64,000 bases of DNA from Elusimicrobiota bacterium (GCA_041660925.1 JBAZVI010000003.1:290780-354779); one strand, 5' to 3'; positions 43,391 through 52,900 are shown, counted from the stretch's first letter. Notes: generated from the sequence alone by a model not told the origin. Numbers and translations are program-made.

Positions 43391-45235
43391 ATGAAGAAAC
43401 ACGACGACGCGGAACTCTTCACCCCGGACACCCGGGCGATCGTCTACGGCAACCAGACGGCCGCCATCGTGCGCATGCTCGACTTCGACTACGCCTGCGG
43501 ACGCAGGACGCCGTCCGTCGCGGCGATCGTGGATCCGGGCAAGGACGGCTGGCACAAGGCCTTCTTCGGCCGCACCGAGATCCTCATCCCCGTCCACCGC
43601 TCCGTCGCCGAGGCGGCGGCGGCGCACCCGAAGGCCGACGTCCTGGTCAACTTCGCCTCCTTCCGCAGCGCCTTCGCGACGACGATGGAGGCCCTCGCGG
43701 CCCCCACGATCCGGACCGTCGCCGTCATCGCCGAAGGGGTGCCGGAGCGGCGCGCGCGCATCCTGGCGGCCACCGCGAAGAAGCTGGGCAAGTGGGTCAT
43801 CGGCCCGGCCACCGTCGGCGGCATCAAGGCCGGCTGCTTCAAGATCGGCAACGCCGCGGGCACCTACGAGAACATCGTCGAGTCGAAGCTCCACCGCCCC
43901 GGCAGCGTGGGCTTCGTGTCGAAGTCCGGCGGCCTCTCCAACGAGTGCTACAACATCATCGCCCGCGCGAGCGACGGCCTCTACGAGGGCGTCGCCATCG
44001 GCGGAGACGCCTGGCCGGGCTCCTCGCTCCTCGACCACATCCTCCGCTACGAGCGCATCCCCGAGGTGAAGATCATCGCCGCCCTGGGCGAGCTCGGCGG
44101 CACCGGCGAGCTCGAGATCGTGGAGGCGCTCAAGAAGGGCCGCATCCGCAAGCCGCTCGTCATCTGGGTGACCGGGACCTGCTCGAAGATGTTCCCGGCC
44201 GGCGTCCAGTTCGGCCACGCCGGCGCGAAGGCCGGCTCGCAGCTCGAGACCGCCGACGCGAAGAACGAGGCGCTGCGCAAGGCGGGGGCCGTGGTCCCGA
44301 AGAGCTTCGACGACTACGCCGAGGAGCTGGGGAGGGTCTACGCGGACCTCGTCCGCCGCAGGAAGCTGAAGCCCGCCGAGGACGTTCCCGCTCCCGCTCT
44401 GCCCTTGGACTACGCGCAGGCGCTCAAGGAGGGACGCATCCGCAAGCCGACCGTCTTCATCAACACCATCTCCAACGACCGCAAGGAGGAGCTGGAGTAC
44501 AACGGCCTCCCCATCACGAAGGTCATCGGCGACGACCTCGGCGTCGGAGGGGTCATCGGACTGCTCTGGTTCAAGAAGACCCTCCCCCCCTACGCGCGCA
44601 AGTTCATCGAGCTCGCGATGATGCTCACCGCCGACCACGGCCCGGCCGTCTCCGGGGCGCACAACGCCATCGTGGCCGCGCGCGCGGGCAAGGACGTCAT
44701 CAGCGCGCTCGTCTCGGGACTGCTCACCATCGGCCCGCGCTTCGGCGGGGCCATCGACGACGCGGCGCGCGTGTTCAAGAAGGCGCACGACGCGGGGCTC
44801 ACCCCCGAGCGCTTCCTGCGCGAGATGAAGGAGCGAAACGAGAACATCCCCGGCATCGGGCACCGGGTGAAGAGCCTCGAGAACCCGGACATGCGCGTGA
44901 CCCTGCTCAAGGACTTCTGCCGCAAGAACTTCAAGAAGACCGAGCTGCTCGACTACGCGCTCGAGGTGGAGAAGCTGACGACGCTCAAGCGCTCGAACCT
45001 CATCCTCAACGTGGACGGCTGCATCGGCATCTGCTTCGTCGACCTGCTGCGCGGCAGCGGCGCCTTCACGAAGAAGGAGGCCGACGAGATCGTCGAGCTC
45101 GGCTGCCTCAACGCGCTCTTCGTGGTCAGCCGGTCGATCGGGCTCATCGGGCACGTCCTCGACCAGAAGCGCCTCAAGCAGCCGCTCTTCCGCGCGGCCT
45201 ACGACGACATCGCCTATATGACCACGGAGGCCTGA
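43391..45235 (+). CDS. aclA: ATP-citrate lyase, large (AclA-type) subunit
   Basis: A 614-residue protein. The N-terminal two-thirds is succinyl-CoA-synthetase-like, with the phosphohistidine loop 'GVQFGHAGAKAGS' (His near 277). The C-terminal third is a citrate-synthase-like CoA/citryl-CoA lyase domain ('NIPGIGHRVKSLENPDMRV', 'NLILNVDGCIGICFVDLLR'). Together with AclB it makes the full ATP-citrate lyase, the diagnostic enzyme of the reductive TCA cycle. Confidence 0.95.
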   Translation: MKKHDDAELFTPDTRAIVYGNQTAAIVRMLDFDYACGRRTPSVAAIVDPGKDGWHKAFFGRTEILIPVHRSVAEAAAAHPKADVLVNFASFRSAFATTMEALAAPTIRTVAVIAEGVPERRARILAATAKKLGKWVIGPATVGGIKAGCFKIGNAAGTYENIVESKLHRPGSVGFVSKSGGLSNECYNIIARASDGLYEGVAIGGDAWPGSSLLDHILRYERIPEVKIIAALGELGGTGELEIVEALKKGRIRKPLVIWVTGTCSKMFPAGVQFGHAGAKAGSQLETADAKNEALRKAGAVVPKSFDDYAEELGRVYADLVRRRKLKPAEDVPAPALPLDYAQALKEGRIRKPTVFINTISNDRKEELEYNGLPITKVIGDDLGVGGVIGLLWFKKTLPPYARKFIELAMMLTADHGPAVSGAHNAIVAARAGKDVISALVSGLLTIGPRFGGAIDDAARVFKKAHDAGLTPERFLREMKERNENIPGIGHRVKSLENPDMRVTLLKDFCRKNFKKTELLDYALEVEKLTTLKRSNLILNVDGCIGICFVDLLRGSGAFTKKEADEIVELGCLNALFVVSRSIGLIGHVLDQKRLKQPLFRAAYDDIAYMTTEA

Positions 45236-45257
45236 AAAGGCCTCCGCGGCTACCCTA

Positions 45258-45280
45258 TTCCCTCCCTCTCGAGGGAGGGG
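45258..45280. repeat. Dispersed palindromic repeat, copy E (partial)
   Basis: TTCCCTCCCTCTCGAGGGAGGGGTG, the palindrome core without a clear CTCACCC flank, between aclA and the DUF3298 gene. Confidence 0.45.
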
Positions 45281-45299
45281 TGCAAGGATAAGAGGGAGC

Positions 45300-46052
45300 A
45301 TGAAAAGAGCCGCCCTTCTCGTCGTTCTCCTCTGCGCCGCCTCCGCGCATTCCGAGGATCTCTCCTGGCAGCCCGTCCACATCAAGAAATCCTATGGACG
45401 CTGCGGCGACTATCCGTGCGTGCGCGCGGAGCTCGCCTACCCGCTCTTCGAGGCGGGCGCCTCGAGCGAGGCCCTCAACGCGGTCAACGGCGCGGTGCGC
45501 GGGCTGCTCGGACGCTCGATCATCGAAGGGCAGGACGACCTCTCCTTCGAGGCCTGGATGAACGACCTCCTGGCCCAGTACATGAAGCTCCGCCGCGCCC
45601 GCCCCGAGCTGCCGGGCAACTGGTGGCTCCAGCGCGAGTCGACGGTCCTCTCGACGGCGCCGGTCCTCTCGCTCTCCTGCGAGGAATCCGCGTACACGGG
45701 CGGCGCGCACCCGAGCGTGGTCCGCAAGTACCTGGTCTTCGATCCGCCGAGCGGCCGCCGCCTCTTCCTCGAGGACCTCCTGCGCCGCGGGGCGCTCGCG
45801 AAGCTCATGAAGGCCGCGGAGCGGCGCCTGCGGATCCTGCGCAAGGTCCCCGAGGGAGAGCTCTCCGCGGCCGGCTTCCTCTTCAAGGACGGGCGCTTCG
45901 CCCTCCCCGGGGAGTTCGCGCTCGCGGACGAAGGCCTGCGCTTGCGCTATGACGCCGGGAGCGTCCTCCCCTACGCCCGCGGCGCCATCGACCTCGTCGT
46001 GCCCTTCTCGGACCTCAAAGGCGTCCTGAAGCGCGAATACCTCCCCAAATAG
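45300..46052 (+). CDS. Exported DUF3298/RsiV-like domain protein
   Basis: A 250-residue protein with a signal peptide (1-18, ending 'ASAHS'). The body matches DUF4163/DUF3298: 'VRAELAYPLFEAGASSEALNAVNGAV', 'SCEESAYTGGAHPSVVRKYL' (the diagnostic Y-T-G-G-A-H-P) and 'LPYARGAIDLVVPFSDLK'. These domains occur in lysozyme-binding anti-sigma factors and in periplasmic proteins of unknown role. It lies 64 bp after aclA, and the shared strand suggests possible read-through. Confidence 0.85.
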   Translation: MKRAALLVVLLCAASAHSEDLSWQPVHIKKSYGRCGDYPCVRAELAYPLFEAGASSEALNAVNGAVRGLLGRSIIEGQDDLSFEAWMNDLLAQYMKLRRARPELPGNWWLQRESTVLSTAPVLSLSCEESAYTGGAHPSVVRKYLVFDPPSGRRLFLEDLLRRGALAKLMKAAERRLRILRKVPEGELSAAGFLFKDGRFALPGEFALADEGLRLRYDAGSVLPYARGAIDLVVPFSDLKGVLKREYLPK

Positions 46053-46058
46053 ACGCAC

Positions 46059-46103
46059 AAAAGTCGAGGGGCCGGCCCACGGCGGGCCGGCCCCTCGGCT
46101 TTT
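46059..46103. terminator. Bidirectional terminator between convergent genes
   Basis: AAAAGTCGAGGGGCCGGCCC (46059-46078) pairs with 46084-46103 except for one G-T pair; a T run follows on each strand. It serves both the DUF3298 gene and ftsK. Confidence 0.88.
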
Positions 46104-46109
46104 GTGGGG

Positions 46110-48347
46110 TTAAATCCCGGGTTTATCTAAACGGACTTGCGGGTAGTTGGTCCGGATGTAGTCTTCGATCATGTCGAAGTGGATGTCCCAGCGGTTGGAG
46201 CCCTCGGGCTTGAAGATGAAGCCCTTCACCTCGAGGAGGCTCAGGAGGTTCGTGGCCCGCGCCGAGGAGCCGAACTGCGACTTGAGCAGGTCCTGGCTCA
46301 CGCGCCGGCGCTCGAGCACGAGCTTGAGGGCCTGGGTGAACTCGAGGGGCTCGACGTTGAACTTGGAGAGGTCGGCCTCCCCCACACCGCCCGCCGCCTC
46401 CGGCGTCGGGTAGTCGGGCTCGCCCTTCGACTTGAGGTCGGAGACGAGCGCGGCGATCTCCTGGCTCGAGACGAAGCAGCCCTGGATGCGCGAGGGGTCC
46501 TGGCCGGGGCACATGTAGAGCATGTCCCCGCGGCCGAGGAGCGACTCGGCGCCCTTGGTGTCGAGGATGACCTTGCTGTCGACCATCGTCGCCACGCGCA
46601 GCGCGCAGCGCGAGGGCAGGTTGGCCTTGATGACCCCGGTGATGACGTCGACGGAGGGGCGCTGGGTGGCGATGACGACGTGGATGCCGACCGCGCGGGC
46701 CATCTGGGTGAGGCGCTGGATGGAGTCCTCGACGGCGTCGCGGGTCTGGTTCATCAGGTCGGCGAGCTCGTCGATGACGACGACGATGAGGAACTCGGGC
46801 GGCTCCCCCCGCCGCGCCGCCTCCTCGTTGTAGGAGGCCAGGTCGCGCGCGCGGTACTCCTGGAGCTTCTCGTAGCGCTTCTCCATGACGTGGACGAGGG
46901 CCTTCAGCGAACTCGAGGCCTCTTTGGGGCTCGTCACGACGCGCACGTCCTTGGGAGCGACCTTGGGGTCGTAGAGGTGCGGGATGCCCTCGTAGAGCGA
47001 GAGCTCGACGCGCTTGGGGTCGATGAGCAGGAACTTGACCTCGTCGGGGCGGCGCCGGAACAGGATCGAGGCGATCAGCGAGTGGACGAGGACGCTCTTG
47101 CCCGCGTTCGTGGCTCCGGCGATGAGGATGTGCGGCATCTTCTCGAGGTCGGCGGCGAGCGGGGCCCCGTCGGCGCTGAGGCCCAGCGCGAAGGCGAGCG
47201 CCGAGGGGTTCATCGCCAGCGCCGGGGACTCCATGACCTCGCGCAGGGTGACCGTCGCGGGGTTGCGGTTGGGGATCTCGATGCCGATGGCGGCTTTGCC
47301 CGGGATGGGGGCGATGAGGCGGATGCCGCGCGCCTTCATCGAGAGGGCGATGTCGTTGGCGCGCGAGACGATGGAGGCCACCGTCACGCCGGGGGCCGGG
47401 GCCACCTCGTAGCGCGTGATGACCGGTCCGGGGCTGATGCCCGCGACGCGGGCGTCGAGCTTGAAGTTGGCGAGCGTCTGGTCGAGCTGCGCGACGGCCT
47501 CGCGGATCTCGTCGTCGCTCGGGCGTCCCGTCGGTGCTCCCGCCTTCTTGGCCTTGAGCAGGTCGAGCGAGGGGAGCTTGAAGGTCCCGTCGCCGGAGCT
47601 GCGCGCCGGGCCGGGCTTGGGGAGCTTGACGGGCTTCTCGGAGGGCTTGGGCGCCTCGATGACCGGCGGCAGGGGCGGCCGCGCGTCGTCGATGGAGACC
47701 TCGCGCTTCGGCGCGGCCTTCGCCTGCTCGGGGACCGGGGCCATCCCGGCGGGCGCCGGCGTCTTCGCGCGGGCCTTGGCCGACGCGAGCATCTCCTTGA
47801 GCTCGCGGCGGCTGCGCGTCCAGCCGCGGTAGTCCTCGACGGCGAGCTTCGCGGCGGAGGCCAGCAGGCGCCAGACGGAGATCCCGGTGAGGACCTGGAG
47901 GCCGAGCAGGGCCACGCCGAGGCAGAGCAGAAGGGTCACGGGGGCGCCGAAGCCGGAGTGCGCCGCGGCGGCGAGGACCGTCCCGAGCGCGCCGCCCCAG
48001 CCCTCGCGCTTGAGGAGGACGCCGGCCTCTCCGAGAAGCACCGAGGAGGAGACGACGAGCAGGGTCGAGGCGATGGCGAGGGTGATCAGCCCCGTCTCGA
48101 AGCGGACGCGCCAGAAGAGGGCGAGGATGAGGAGCGGCGGGAGCAGGGCCGCGGTATGGCCCAGGGCGCCCCGCAGGGCGTCATGGACGGCGAGGCCGGC
48201 GGTCCCGGCGGCGCCGGGGAAATAGACGGCGGCGGCGACGAGGAGGGTCCCCGCGACGGCGAGGATCCAGCGGACGGCTCCGGACAGGGCGGACCCTTCC
48301 TTCCTCCGTTTCTTCTTGTTGGCGGCGGATGCGTAATAGACGCGCAT
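46110..48347 (-). CDS. ftsK: FtsK/SpoIIIE DNA translocase
   Basis: A 745-residue protein: four membrane helices (about 25-155), a linker, and the RecA-type motor with Walker A 'GATNAGKSVLVHSL' (near 409), 'LIDPKRVELSLYEGIPHLYDP' and Walker B 'LIVVVIDELADLM' (near 530). A C-terminal gamma winged helix (about 680-740) reads polar DNA guide sequences. It pumps chromosome ends through the division septum and aids dimer resolution. Last gene of the cinA-rpsO-pnp-accB operon. Confidence 0.95.
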   Translation of the reverse strand: MRVYYASAANKKKRRKEGSALSGAVRWILAVAGTLLVAAAVYFPGAAGTAGLAVHDALRGALGHTAALLPPLLILALFWRVRFETGLITLAIASTLLVVSSSVLLGEAGVLLKREGWGGALGTVLAAAAHSGFGAPVTLLLCLGVALLGLQVLTGISVWRLLASAAKLAVEDYRGWTRSRRELKEMLASAKARAKTPAPAGMAPVPEQAKAAPKREVSIDDARPPLPPVIEAPKPSEKPVKLPKPGPARSSGDGTFKLPSLDLLKAKKAGAPTGRPSDDEIREAVAQLDQTLANFKLDARVAGISPGPVITRYEVAPAPGVTVASIVSRANDIALSMKARGIRLIAPIPGKAAIGIEIPNRNPATVTLREVMESPALAMNPSALAFALGLSADGAPLAADLEKMPHILIAGATNAGKSVLVHSLIASILFRRRPDEVKFLLIDPKRVELSLYEGIPHLYDPKVAPKDVRVVTSPKEASSSLKALVHVMEKRYEKLQEYRARDLASYNEEAARRGEPPEFLIVVVIDELADLMNQTRDAVEDSIQRLTQMARAVGIHVVIATQRPSVDVITGVIKANLPSRCALRVATMVDSKVILDTKGAESLLGRGDMLYMCPGQDPSRIQGCFVSSQEIAALVSDLKSKGEPDYPTPEAAGGVGEADLSKFNVEPLEFTQALKLVLERRRVSQDLLKSQFGSSARATNLLSLLEVKGFIFKPEGSNRWDIHFDMIEDYIRTNYPQVRLDKPGI

Positions 48348-48353
48348 CCCGGG

Positions 48354-48584
48354 TCAGGCGGCGGTGGGGGCTGCGCTGCGTACGCGCTCGGCGACGAGGA
48401 CGTAGCCCTCGGGGCGGAGCGCGACCTTCCTTTCCGCGAGCAGGCGGCCGAGGGCGAGATGCAGGACGGTGTGCGGGACCTTGAGCTCGATCTTGAGGTC
48501 CCAGGTCGTGCGGGGCTCCTTCAGGGCTTCGAGGGCCCGCGCGGAGACCTCGGCGACGGCCGCGGAGTACTCGGCCGCGTCCAT
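48354..48584 (-). CDS. Small winged-helix-like protein
   Basis: A 76-residue protein whose pattern 'ALEALKEPRTTWDLKIELKVPHTVLHLALGRLLAERKVALRPEGYV' fits a compact winged helix: three helices then a beta wing. It has no sensor domain. It starts one base after the accB stop and ends 6 bp before ftsK, so it is a genuine operon member, but a regulatory role is inference only. Confidence 0.7.
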   Translation of the reverse strand: MDAAEYSAAVAEVSARALEALKEPRTTWDLKIELKVPHTVLHLALGRLLAERKVALRPEGYVLVAERVRSAAPTAA

Positions 48585-48585
48585 C

Positions 48586-49083
48586 TCAGACGTTCTCCAG
48601 GACGAAGAGTTCGGCGCCCGCCTTGACGGGCTTGCCGTTCTCGAGGGCGATGCTCAGGATCTTGCCGCCCCGCTCGGCCTTGATGTCGTTGAACACCTTC
48701 ATGGCTTCGATGAGGCAGAGCACGTCGCCCGCCCGCACGATGTCCCCTTCCTTGACGAAGGGAGGGCTCGAGGGCGAGGCCGCGCGGTAGAAGATGCCCA
48801 TCATCGGAGACTTCACGACGAAAGCGTTGGCCGGCAGCGCCGCGGCCGGAGCCGGGGCGGACGCCCCGACGGCGGCATGAGCCGCCGTCGGGGTCATCGC
48901 CACGGGCACGGGAACGTGCGCCGTCGGACGGCCCTGGCGCACGAGGCGGACATGGTAGTCCTTGCGGTCGAGCTCGAGGGCCTCGAGGCCATGCTCGCGC
49001 ATGAACCCGTAGATCTCCTGGAGCTCTCCCAGCACGCCGTCCGCGGCCGGGGCGGCCTCGGTCGGCTTGGTCTTCTTCACCAT
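48586..49083 (-). CDS. accB: Biotin carboxyl carrier protein of acetyl-CoA carboxylase
   Basis: A 165-residue BCCP. The N-terminal helix region (15-55) leads through an Ala/Pro linker (about 58-88) to the biotinyl domain with 'LIEAMKVFNDI' (biotinylated Lys in EAMKV) and 'VKSPMMGIFYRAASP'. It carries biotin for malonyl-CoA synthesis. The usual partner accC is not adjacent. The linker contains a 13-bp perfect inverted repeat in frame (48864-48893). Confidence 0.95.
   Translation of the reverse strand: MVKKTKPTEAAPAADGVLGELQEIYGFMREHGLEALELDRKDYHVRLVRQGRPTAHVPVPVAMTPTAAHAAVGASAPAPAAALPANAFVVKSPMMGIFYRAASPSSPPFVKEGDIVRAGDVLCLIEAMKVFNDIKAERGGKILSIALENGKPVKAGAELFVLENV
48864..48893. repeat. In-frame 13-bp perfect palindrome in the accB linker
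   Basis: CCCCGACGGCGGC (48864-48876), loop ATGA, exact complement (48881-48893), coding for Pro/Thr/Ala-type linker residues 64-73. Confidence 0.88.
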
Positions 49084-49103
49084 GTCCCCCTCCTTAAGCC
49101 GTC

Positions 49104-51353
49104 TTAAGCGTGCGAGCGCTCGCGGCCGCGTCCGCCGCCGCCGCGTCCGCCCCGTCCGCCGCGTCCGCCTTCACGGCCTTCGCGTCCCTCGGAGCGCGGC
49201 GCGGCCGCGTCTCCCTCGGAACCGGGGGAGATGACCGCCTTGCGCGACAGGCGGATCTTCCCCTCGCGGGTGACTTCGAGGACCTTCACTTCGACCTCGT
49301 CGCCTTCCTTAAGGACGTCGGTGACCTTGTTGACGCGGTTGACGTCGATCTGCGAGATGTGGAGCAGGCCCTCGCGTCCGGGCATGATCTCCACGAACGC
49401 GCCGAACTCCACGCAGGAGACGACGCGGCCCTTGTAGATCTTCCCGAGCTCGGGGTCCTTGAACATCGTGTCGATCTCGGCCTGCGCGCGGGCGACCGCG
49501 TCCGCATCCGTGCCGGACACGAACACGCCGCCGTCGTCCTCCACCTCGATGCCTACGCCGTACTCCTCGATCATGCGGCGGATGTTCTTTCCGCCGGGGC
49601 CGATCATCATGCCGATCTTGTCGACCGGGATCTGGAGGCGGATGAGGCGCGGCGCGTAAGGCGAGAGTTCCGGGCGGTGCTGCGGCAGCGCCGCAGCCAT
49701 CGTCTTGAGGATCTCCAGGCGCCCGCGGCGGGCCTGTTCGAGCGCTTCCCGCATGATCGGAATGGTGACGCCGTCGATCTTGATGTCCATCTGGAGGGCG
49801 GTGATGCCCGCCTCCGTGCCGGCGACCTTGAAGTCCATGTCGCCGACGTGGTCCTCGAGACCGGCGATGTCGGTGAGGATCGCGTGCTTGCCGCCGTCCA
49901 TGAAGAGGCCCATCGCGATGCCGGCGCAGGGCGCCTTGAGCGGCACGCCCGCGTCGAACATCGCCAGCGAGCCTCCGCAGATGGTCGCCATCGAGGACGA
50001 CCCGTTCGACTCGAGGATGTCCGAGACGATGCGCAGGGTGTACGGGAACTTGTCGTCGGCCGGCAGCAGCGGCATCAGCGCGCGCTTGGCGAGCATGCCG
50101 TGCCCGATGTCGCGGCGGCTGGGTCCGCGCTCCGGCTTCACTTCTCCGACCGACCAGCCGGGGAAGTTGTAGTGGAGCATGAAGCGGTCCTTATATTCGC
50201 CCTCGAGCTCGTCCATGATCTGCATGTCCTCGGGGGTGCCGAGCGTGCAGGTCACGAGCGCCTGGGTCTCGCCGCGGGTGAACACGGTCGAGCCGTGGGT
50301 GCAGGGCAGCGCGGGGGCCAGGATCGTGATCGGACGGATCTCGTCGAGCCTCCGGCCGTCGGTGCGCCGGCGCTCGTGGACGATCATGCGGCGGCCTTCC
50401 TCGGCCTTGATCTCCTGGAGGACGTTCCCGATCACGACGGGGACGTCGGCCGCGGCGAAGACGGGGTCCGTCTTCCCCATCTGCGCGGCTTCCAGGACGA
50501 GGGCGTCGTGGACGACCTTGATGTTCTGCCCGAGCTCGAGCTTCTTCTTGAAGCCCGCGTGCAGGAAGTCCTTGAGCTTCTGCGTCGCGCTTGTGCGGAC
50601 CCAGGTCTCGATCGGCGCCGGGAAGGAGACGACGTTGGGGGTGCGCTTGACGACCTTGCGCCCGGCCTTCTCGGTCTCGGCCACCAGCCGGAGCTGGAGG
50701 TCGCAGAGCTTGTCGATGGCCTGCTGCCCGAGCTCGAGGGCCTGGAGGACGGCGTCCTCGGGAACCTCTTTCGCTCCGGACTCGACCATCAGGATCGCGC
50801 CCTTCTTGCCGGCGACCACGATCTCGAGGTCGCACTCGGCGCGCTCTTCCATCGTCGGGAAGAGCACGAACTCGCCCTTGACGCGGGCGACGCGCACGCC
50901 GGCGACGGGGCCGCCGAAGGGCACGTCGGAGAGCATCAGCGCGGCCGAGCCGCCGAAGACGCTCAGCGGGCCCGGGTCGTTCTTGCAGTCGGAGGAGACG
51001 ACGAGCGTGTAGATCATCGTCTCGAAGTTCCAGCCCTCGCCGACGAGCGGCCGGATCGGCCGGTCCGTCATGCGGGCGTAGAGCGTCTCCTTGTCGCGGG
51101 GCCGCGCCTCGCGCTTGAAGAACCCGCCGGGGATCTTGCCCGCGGCGTAGGTGCGCTCGCGGTATTCGACGGTGAGCGGCAGGAAGTTCACCGGCTTCGG
51201 GGTCGGGGCGGAGGTCGCCGTCGTGAGGATGACGGAGCCGCCGATGTGGACGGTCACGGAGCCGCCGGCCTGCTTGGCGAGCGTTCCCGTTTGGATAGAA
51301 ATCTCCTTCCCGCCTATCGTCTCCGATAGGCAGATCTTCTGGATATTGGACAT
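49104..51353 (-). CDS. pnp: Polyribonucleotide nucleotidyltransferase
   Basis: A 749-residue PNPase: two RNase PH domains ('KIPGGFFKREARPRDKETL', 'FTRGETQALVTCTLGT', 'KRALMPLLPADDKFPY'), a KH domain ('IGMMIGPGGKNIRRMIEEYG') and an S1 domain ('GRVVSCVEFGAFVEI'). A Gly/Arg-rich tail (last ~35 residues, RGG-type repeats) extends beyond the usual end and may bind RNA or partners. ATG 51353 is preferred to GTG 51359 because AGGAAGTG is correctly placed for it. It follows rpsO, the classic rpsO-pnp pair. Confidence 0.97.
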   Translation of the reverse strand: MSNIQKICLSETIGGKEISIQTGTLAKQAGGSVTVHIGGSVILTTATSAPTPKPVNFLPLTVEYRERTYAAGKIPGGFFKREARPRDKETLYARMTDRPIRPLVGEGWNFETMIYTLVVSSDCKNDPGPLSVFGGSAALMLSDVPFGGPVAGVRVARVKGEFVLFPTMEERAECDLEIVVAGKKGAILMVESGAKEVPEDAVLQALELGQQAIDKLCDLQLRLVAETEKAGRKVVKRTPNVVSFPAPIETWVRTSATQKLKDFLHAGFKKKLELGQNIKVVHDALVLEAAQMGKTDPVFAAADVPVVIGNVLQEIKAEEGRRMIVHERRRTDGRRLDEIRPITILAPALPCTHGSTVFTRGETQALVTCTLGTPEDMQIMDELEGEYKDRFMLHYNFPGWSVGEVKPERGPSRRDIGHGMLAKRALMPLLPADDKFPYTLRIVSDILESNGSSSMATICGGSLAMFDAGVPLKAPCAGIAMGLFMDGGKHAILTDIAGLEDHVGDMDFKVAGTEAGITALQMDIKIDGVTIPIMREALEQARRGRLEILKTMAAALPQHRPELSPYAPRLIRLQIPVDKIGMMIGPGGKNIRRMIEEYGVGIEVEDDGGVFVSGTDADAVARAQAEIDTMFKDPELGKIYKGRVVSCVEFGAFVEIMPGREGLLHISQIDVNRVNKVTDVLKEGDEVEVKVLEVTREGKIRLSRKAVISPGSEGDAAAPRSEGREGREGGRGGRGGRGGGGRGRERSHA

Positions 51354-51355
51354 GG

Positions 51356-51625
51356 TCACTTCCTGATTTCGAGCTGCTTGAGCAGCTTGTTGTACTCGGG
51401 CAGGTTGGTCCGCTTGACGTAGTTCAGCAGGCGCCGGCGCTGGCCGACGAGCTTGAGCAGTCCGACCTGTGAGGCGTAGTCCTTTTTATTGGACTTGAGG
51501 TGGTCCGAGATCTGGCGGATCCGTTCGGTGATGAGCGCGATCTGCACGGACGACGTCCCGGTGTCCTTCGCATGCTTCTTGTACTTGGAGATGATCTCCG
51601 TTCGCTGTGTTTTGGTCATTGTCAT
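51356..51625 (-). CDS. rpsO: 30S ribosomal protein S15
   Basis: An 89-residue S15 with the usual 'KHAKDTGTSSVQIALITERI', 'HLKSNKKDYASQVGLLKLVGQRRRLLNYV' signature. It binds 16S rRNA at the central domain. A TAAGAT box 9 nt before the ATG may be an internal promoter, placed just after cinA. Confidence 0.97.
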   Translation of the reverse strand: MTMTKTQRTEIISKYKKHAKDTGTSSVQIALITERIRQISDHLKSNKKDYASQVGLLKLVGQRRRLLNYVKRTNLPEYNKLLKQLEIRK

Positions 51626-51632
51626 AACGGGG

Positions 51633-52892
51633 TCATCTTATTACTTTCGGGAGCATCCTGTAAAGCCACCAGAGGGCGTTGGTCGTCGAGCGCTCGCGGA
51701 CCTGCTCGCGCGAACCGGGGAAGAGGAAGCGCCGTACGAGGGTCCGGCCGGGCAGCGCGAGCCCGATGTAGACGAGGCCGACGGGCTTGCCCGGGGTCCC
51801 CCCCGTCGGGCCCGCGACCCCGGTGAGCGAGACGGCCGCGTCGGCCCCGAGGCGCGCGCGCGCGCCCTCCGCCATCGCCCGCGCGCAGGGCGCCGAAACG
51901 GCGCCGCTGCGGCGCAGGACCACGCGCGGGACGCCGAGCAGGGCCGTCTTCACGCGGTCGTCGTAGGCGACGACGGTCCCGAGATAGTAGGAAGAGGAGC
52001 CCGAGACCTCCGTGAGGCGCTTCGAAAGGAGTCCTCCCGTGCAGGATTCCGCGGCGCCCAGGCGCCAGCCGAGCGCGCGGAGCCGCTCGCCGAGCGCGGA
52101 CTCGAGCGTCTCCGCGTCGCGCGCATAGTAGTAGGGACGCAGGCGCGCGAGGACGCGCCGCTCGAGGGCCTCCCTGCGCGCGAGCGCGCGCCGCGCGTCG
52201 GGCGCCGAGGCGGCGATGTGGAGCTCGACGAGCGAGGGCGCGGCGAGGATGGTGAACTCCGCCCAGGAGGGCGGGCGGCGCAGCAGGGCGCCGAGCTTCT
52301 CGTCCGCGGCCGATTCGGCGACGCCGCAGAAGCGCAGGATCGCGGTGCTGCGCGCGGCGCCTCGGCCGAAGCGGCGGCGCAGGGCCGGGAGCACCGCCTC
52401 CTCGAACATCGGCTTGAGCTCGGAGCCGGGGCCGGGGAGCAGCGCGATGGACGCTTTCGGGAGCTCGAGGAGCTGGCCCGGGGCGGAGCCCCGCTCGTTC
52501 GCGAGCGCGCGCGCGCCCGCGACCAGCCACGCCTGGCGGCGGTTGGCCGCGGGGACGCGCATGTGGAAGCGCAGGTACTTGCTCCGGATGCGGGCGTAGA
52601 GCTCCGGCCGGTAGACGAGGCGGCGGCCGAGCGCGGCCGCGACGCCCTCGCGCGTGAGGTCGTCGAAGGTCGGGCCGAGCCCTCCGCAGACGAGCACGGC
52701 CTCGGAGCGGGCGACGGCCGCGGCGACGGCGTCGCGGACGTCCTCGAGGCGGTCGGACACCGTCGCCTCCCAGCGCACGTCGAAGCCCGCGGCGCGCAGG
52801 CGCGTCGAGAGCCAGGAGGCGTGGGTGTTGACCTTCCCGGAGAGGAGCTCCGTGCCTACGCAGACGAGTGCGGCCCGCGGTCGTCCTTTCAT
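51633..52892 (-). CDS. cinA: CinA-family nicotinamide-nucleotide amidohydrolase/MoCF-domain protein
   Basis: A 419-residue two-domain protein. The N-terminal MoCF-like domain has 'VGTELLSGKVNTHASWLSTRL' and 'VCGGLGPTFDDLTREGVA'. The C-terminal PncC domain has 'AAESCTGGLLSKRLTEVSGSSSYYLGTVVAYDDRVK' and 'SLTGVAGPTGGTPGKPVGLVY'. It recycles NMN to NaMN in the NAD salvage route and hydrolyses related pyrophosphates. ATG 52892 fits a TATCAT box 8 nt upstream. Divergent from gmk. Confidence 0.93.
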   Translation of the reverse strand: MKGRPRAALVCVGTELLSGKVNTHASWLSTRLRAAGFDVRWEATVSDRLEDVRDAVAAAVARSEAVLVCGGLGPTFDDLTREGVAAALGRRLVYRPELYARIRSKYLRFHMRVPAANRRQAWLVAGARALANERGSAPGQLLELPKASIALLPGPGSELKPMFEEAVLPALRRRFGRGAARSTAILRFCGVAESAADEKLGALLRRPPSWAEFTILAAPSLVELHIAASAPDARRALARREALERRVLARLRPYYYARDAETLESALGERLRALGWRLGAAESCTGGLLSKRLTEVSGSSSYYLGTVVAYDDRVKTALLGVPRVVLRRSGAVSAPCARAMAEGARARLGADAAVSLTGVAGPTGGTPGKPVGLVYIGLALPGRTLVRRFLFPGSREQVRERSTTNALWWLYRMLPKVIR

Positions 52893-52900
52893 GAGTCGCC

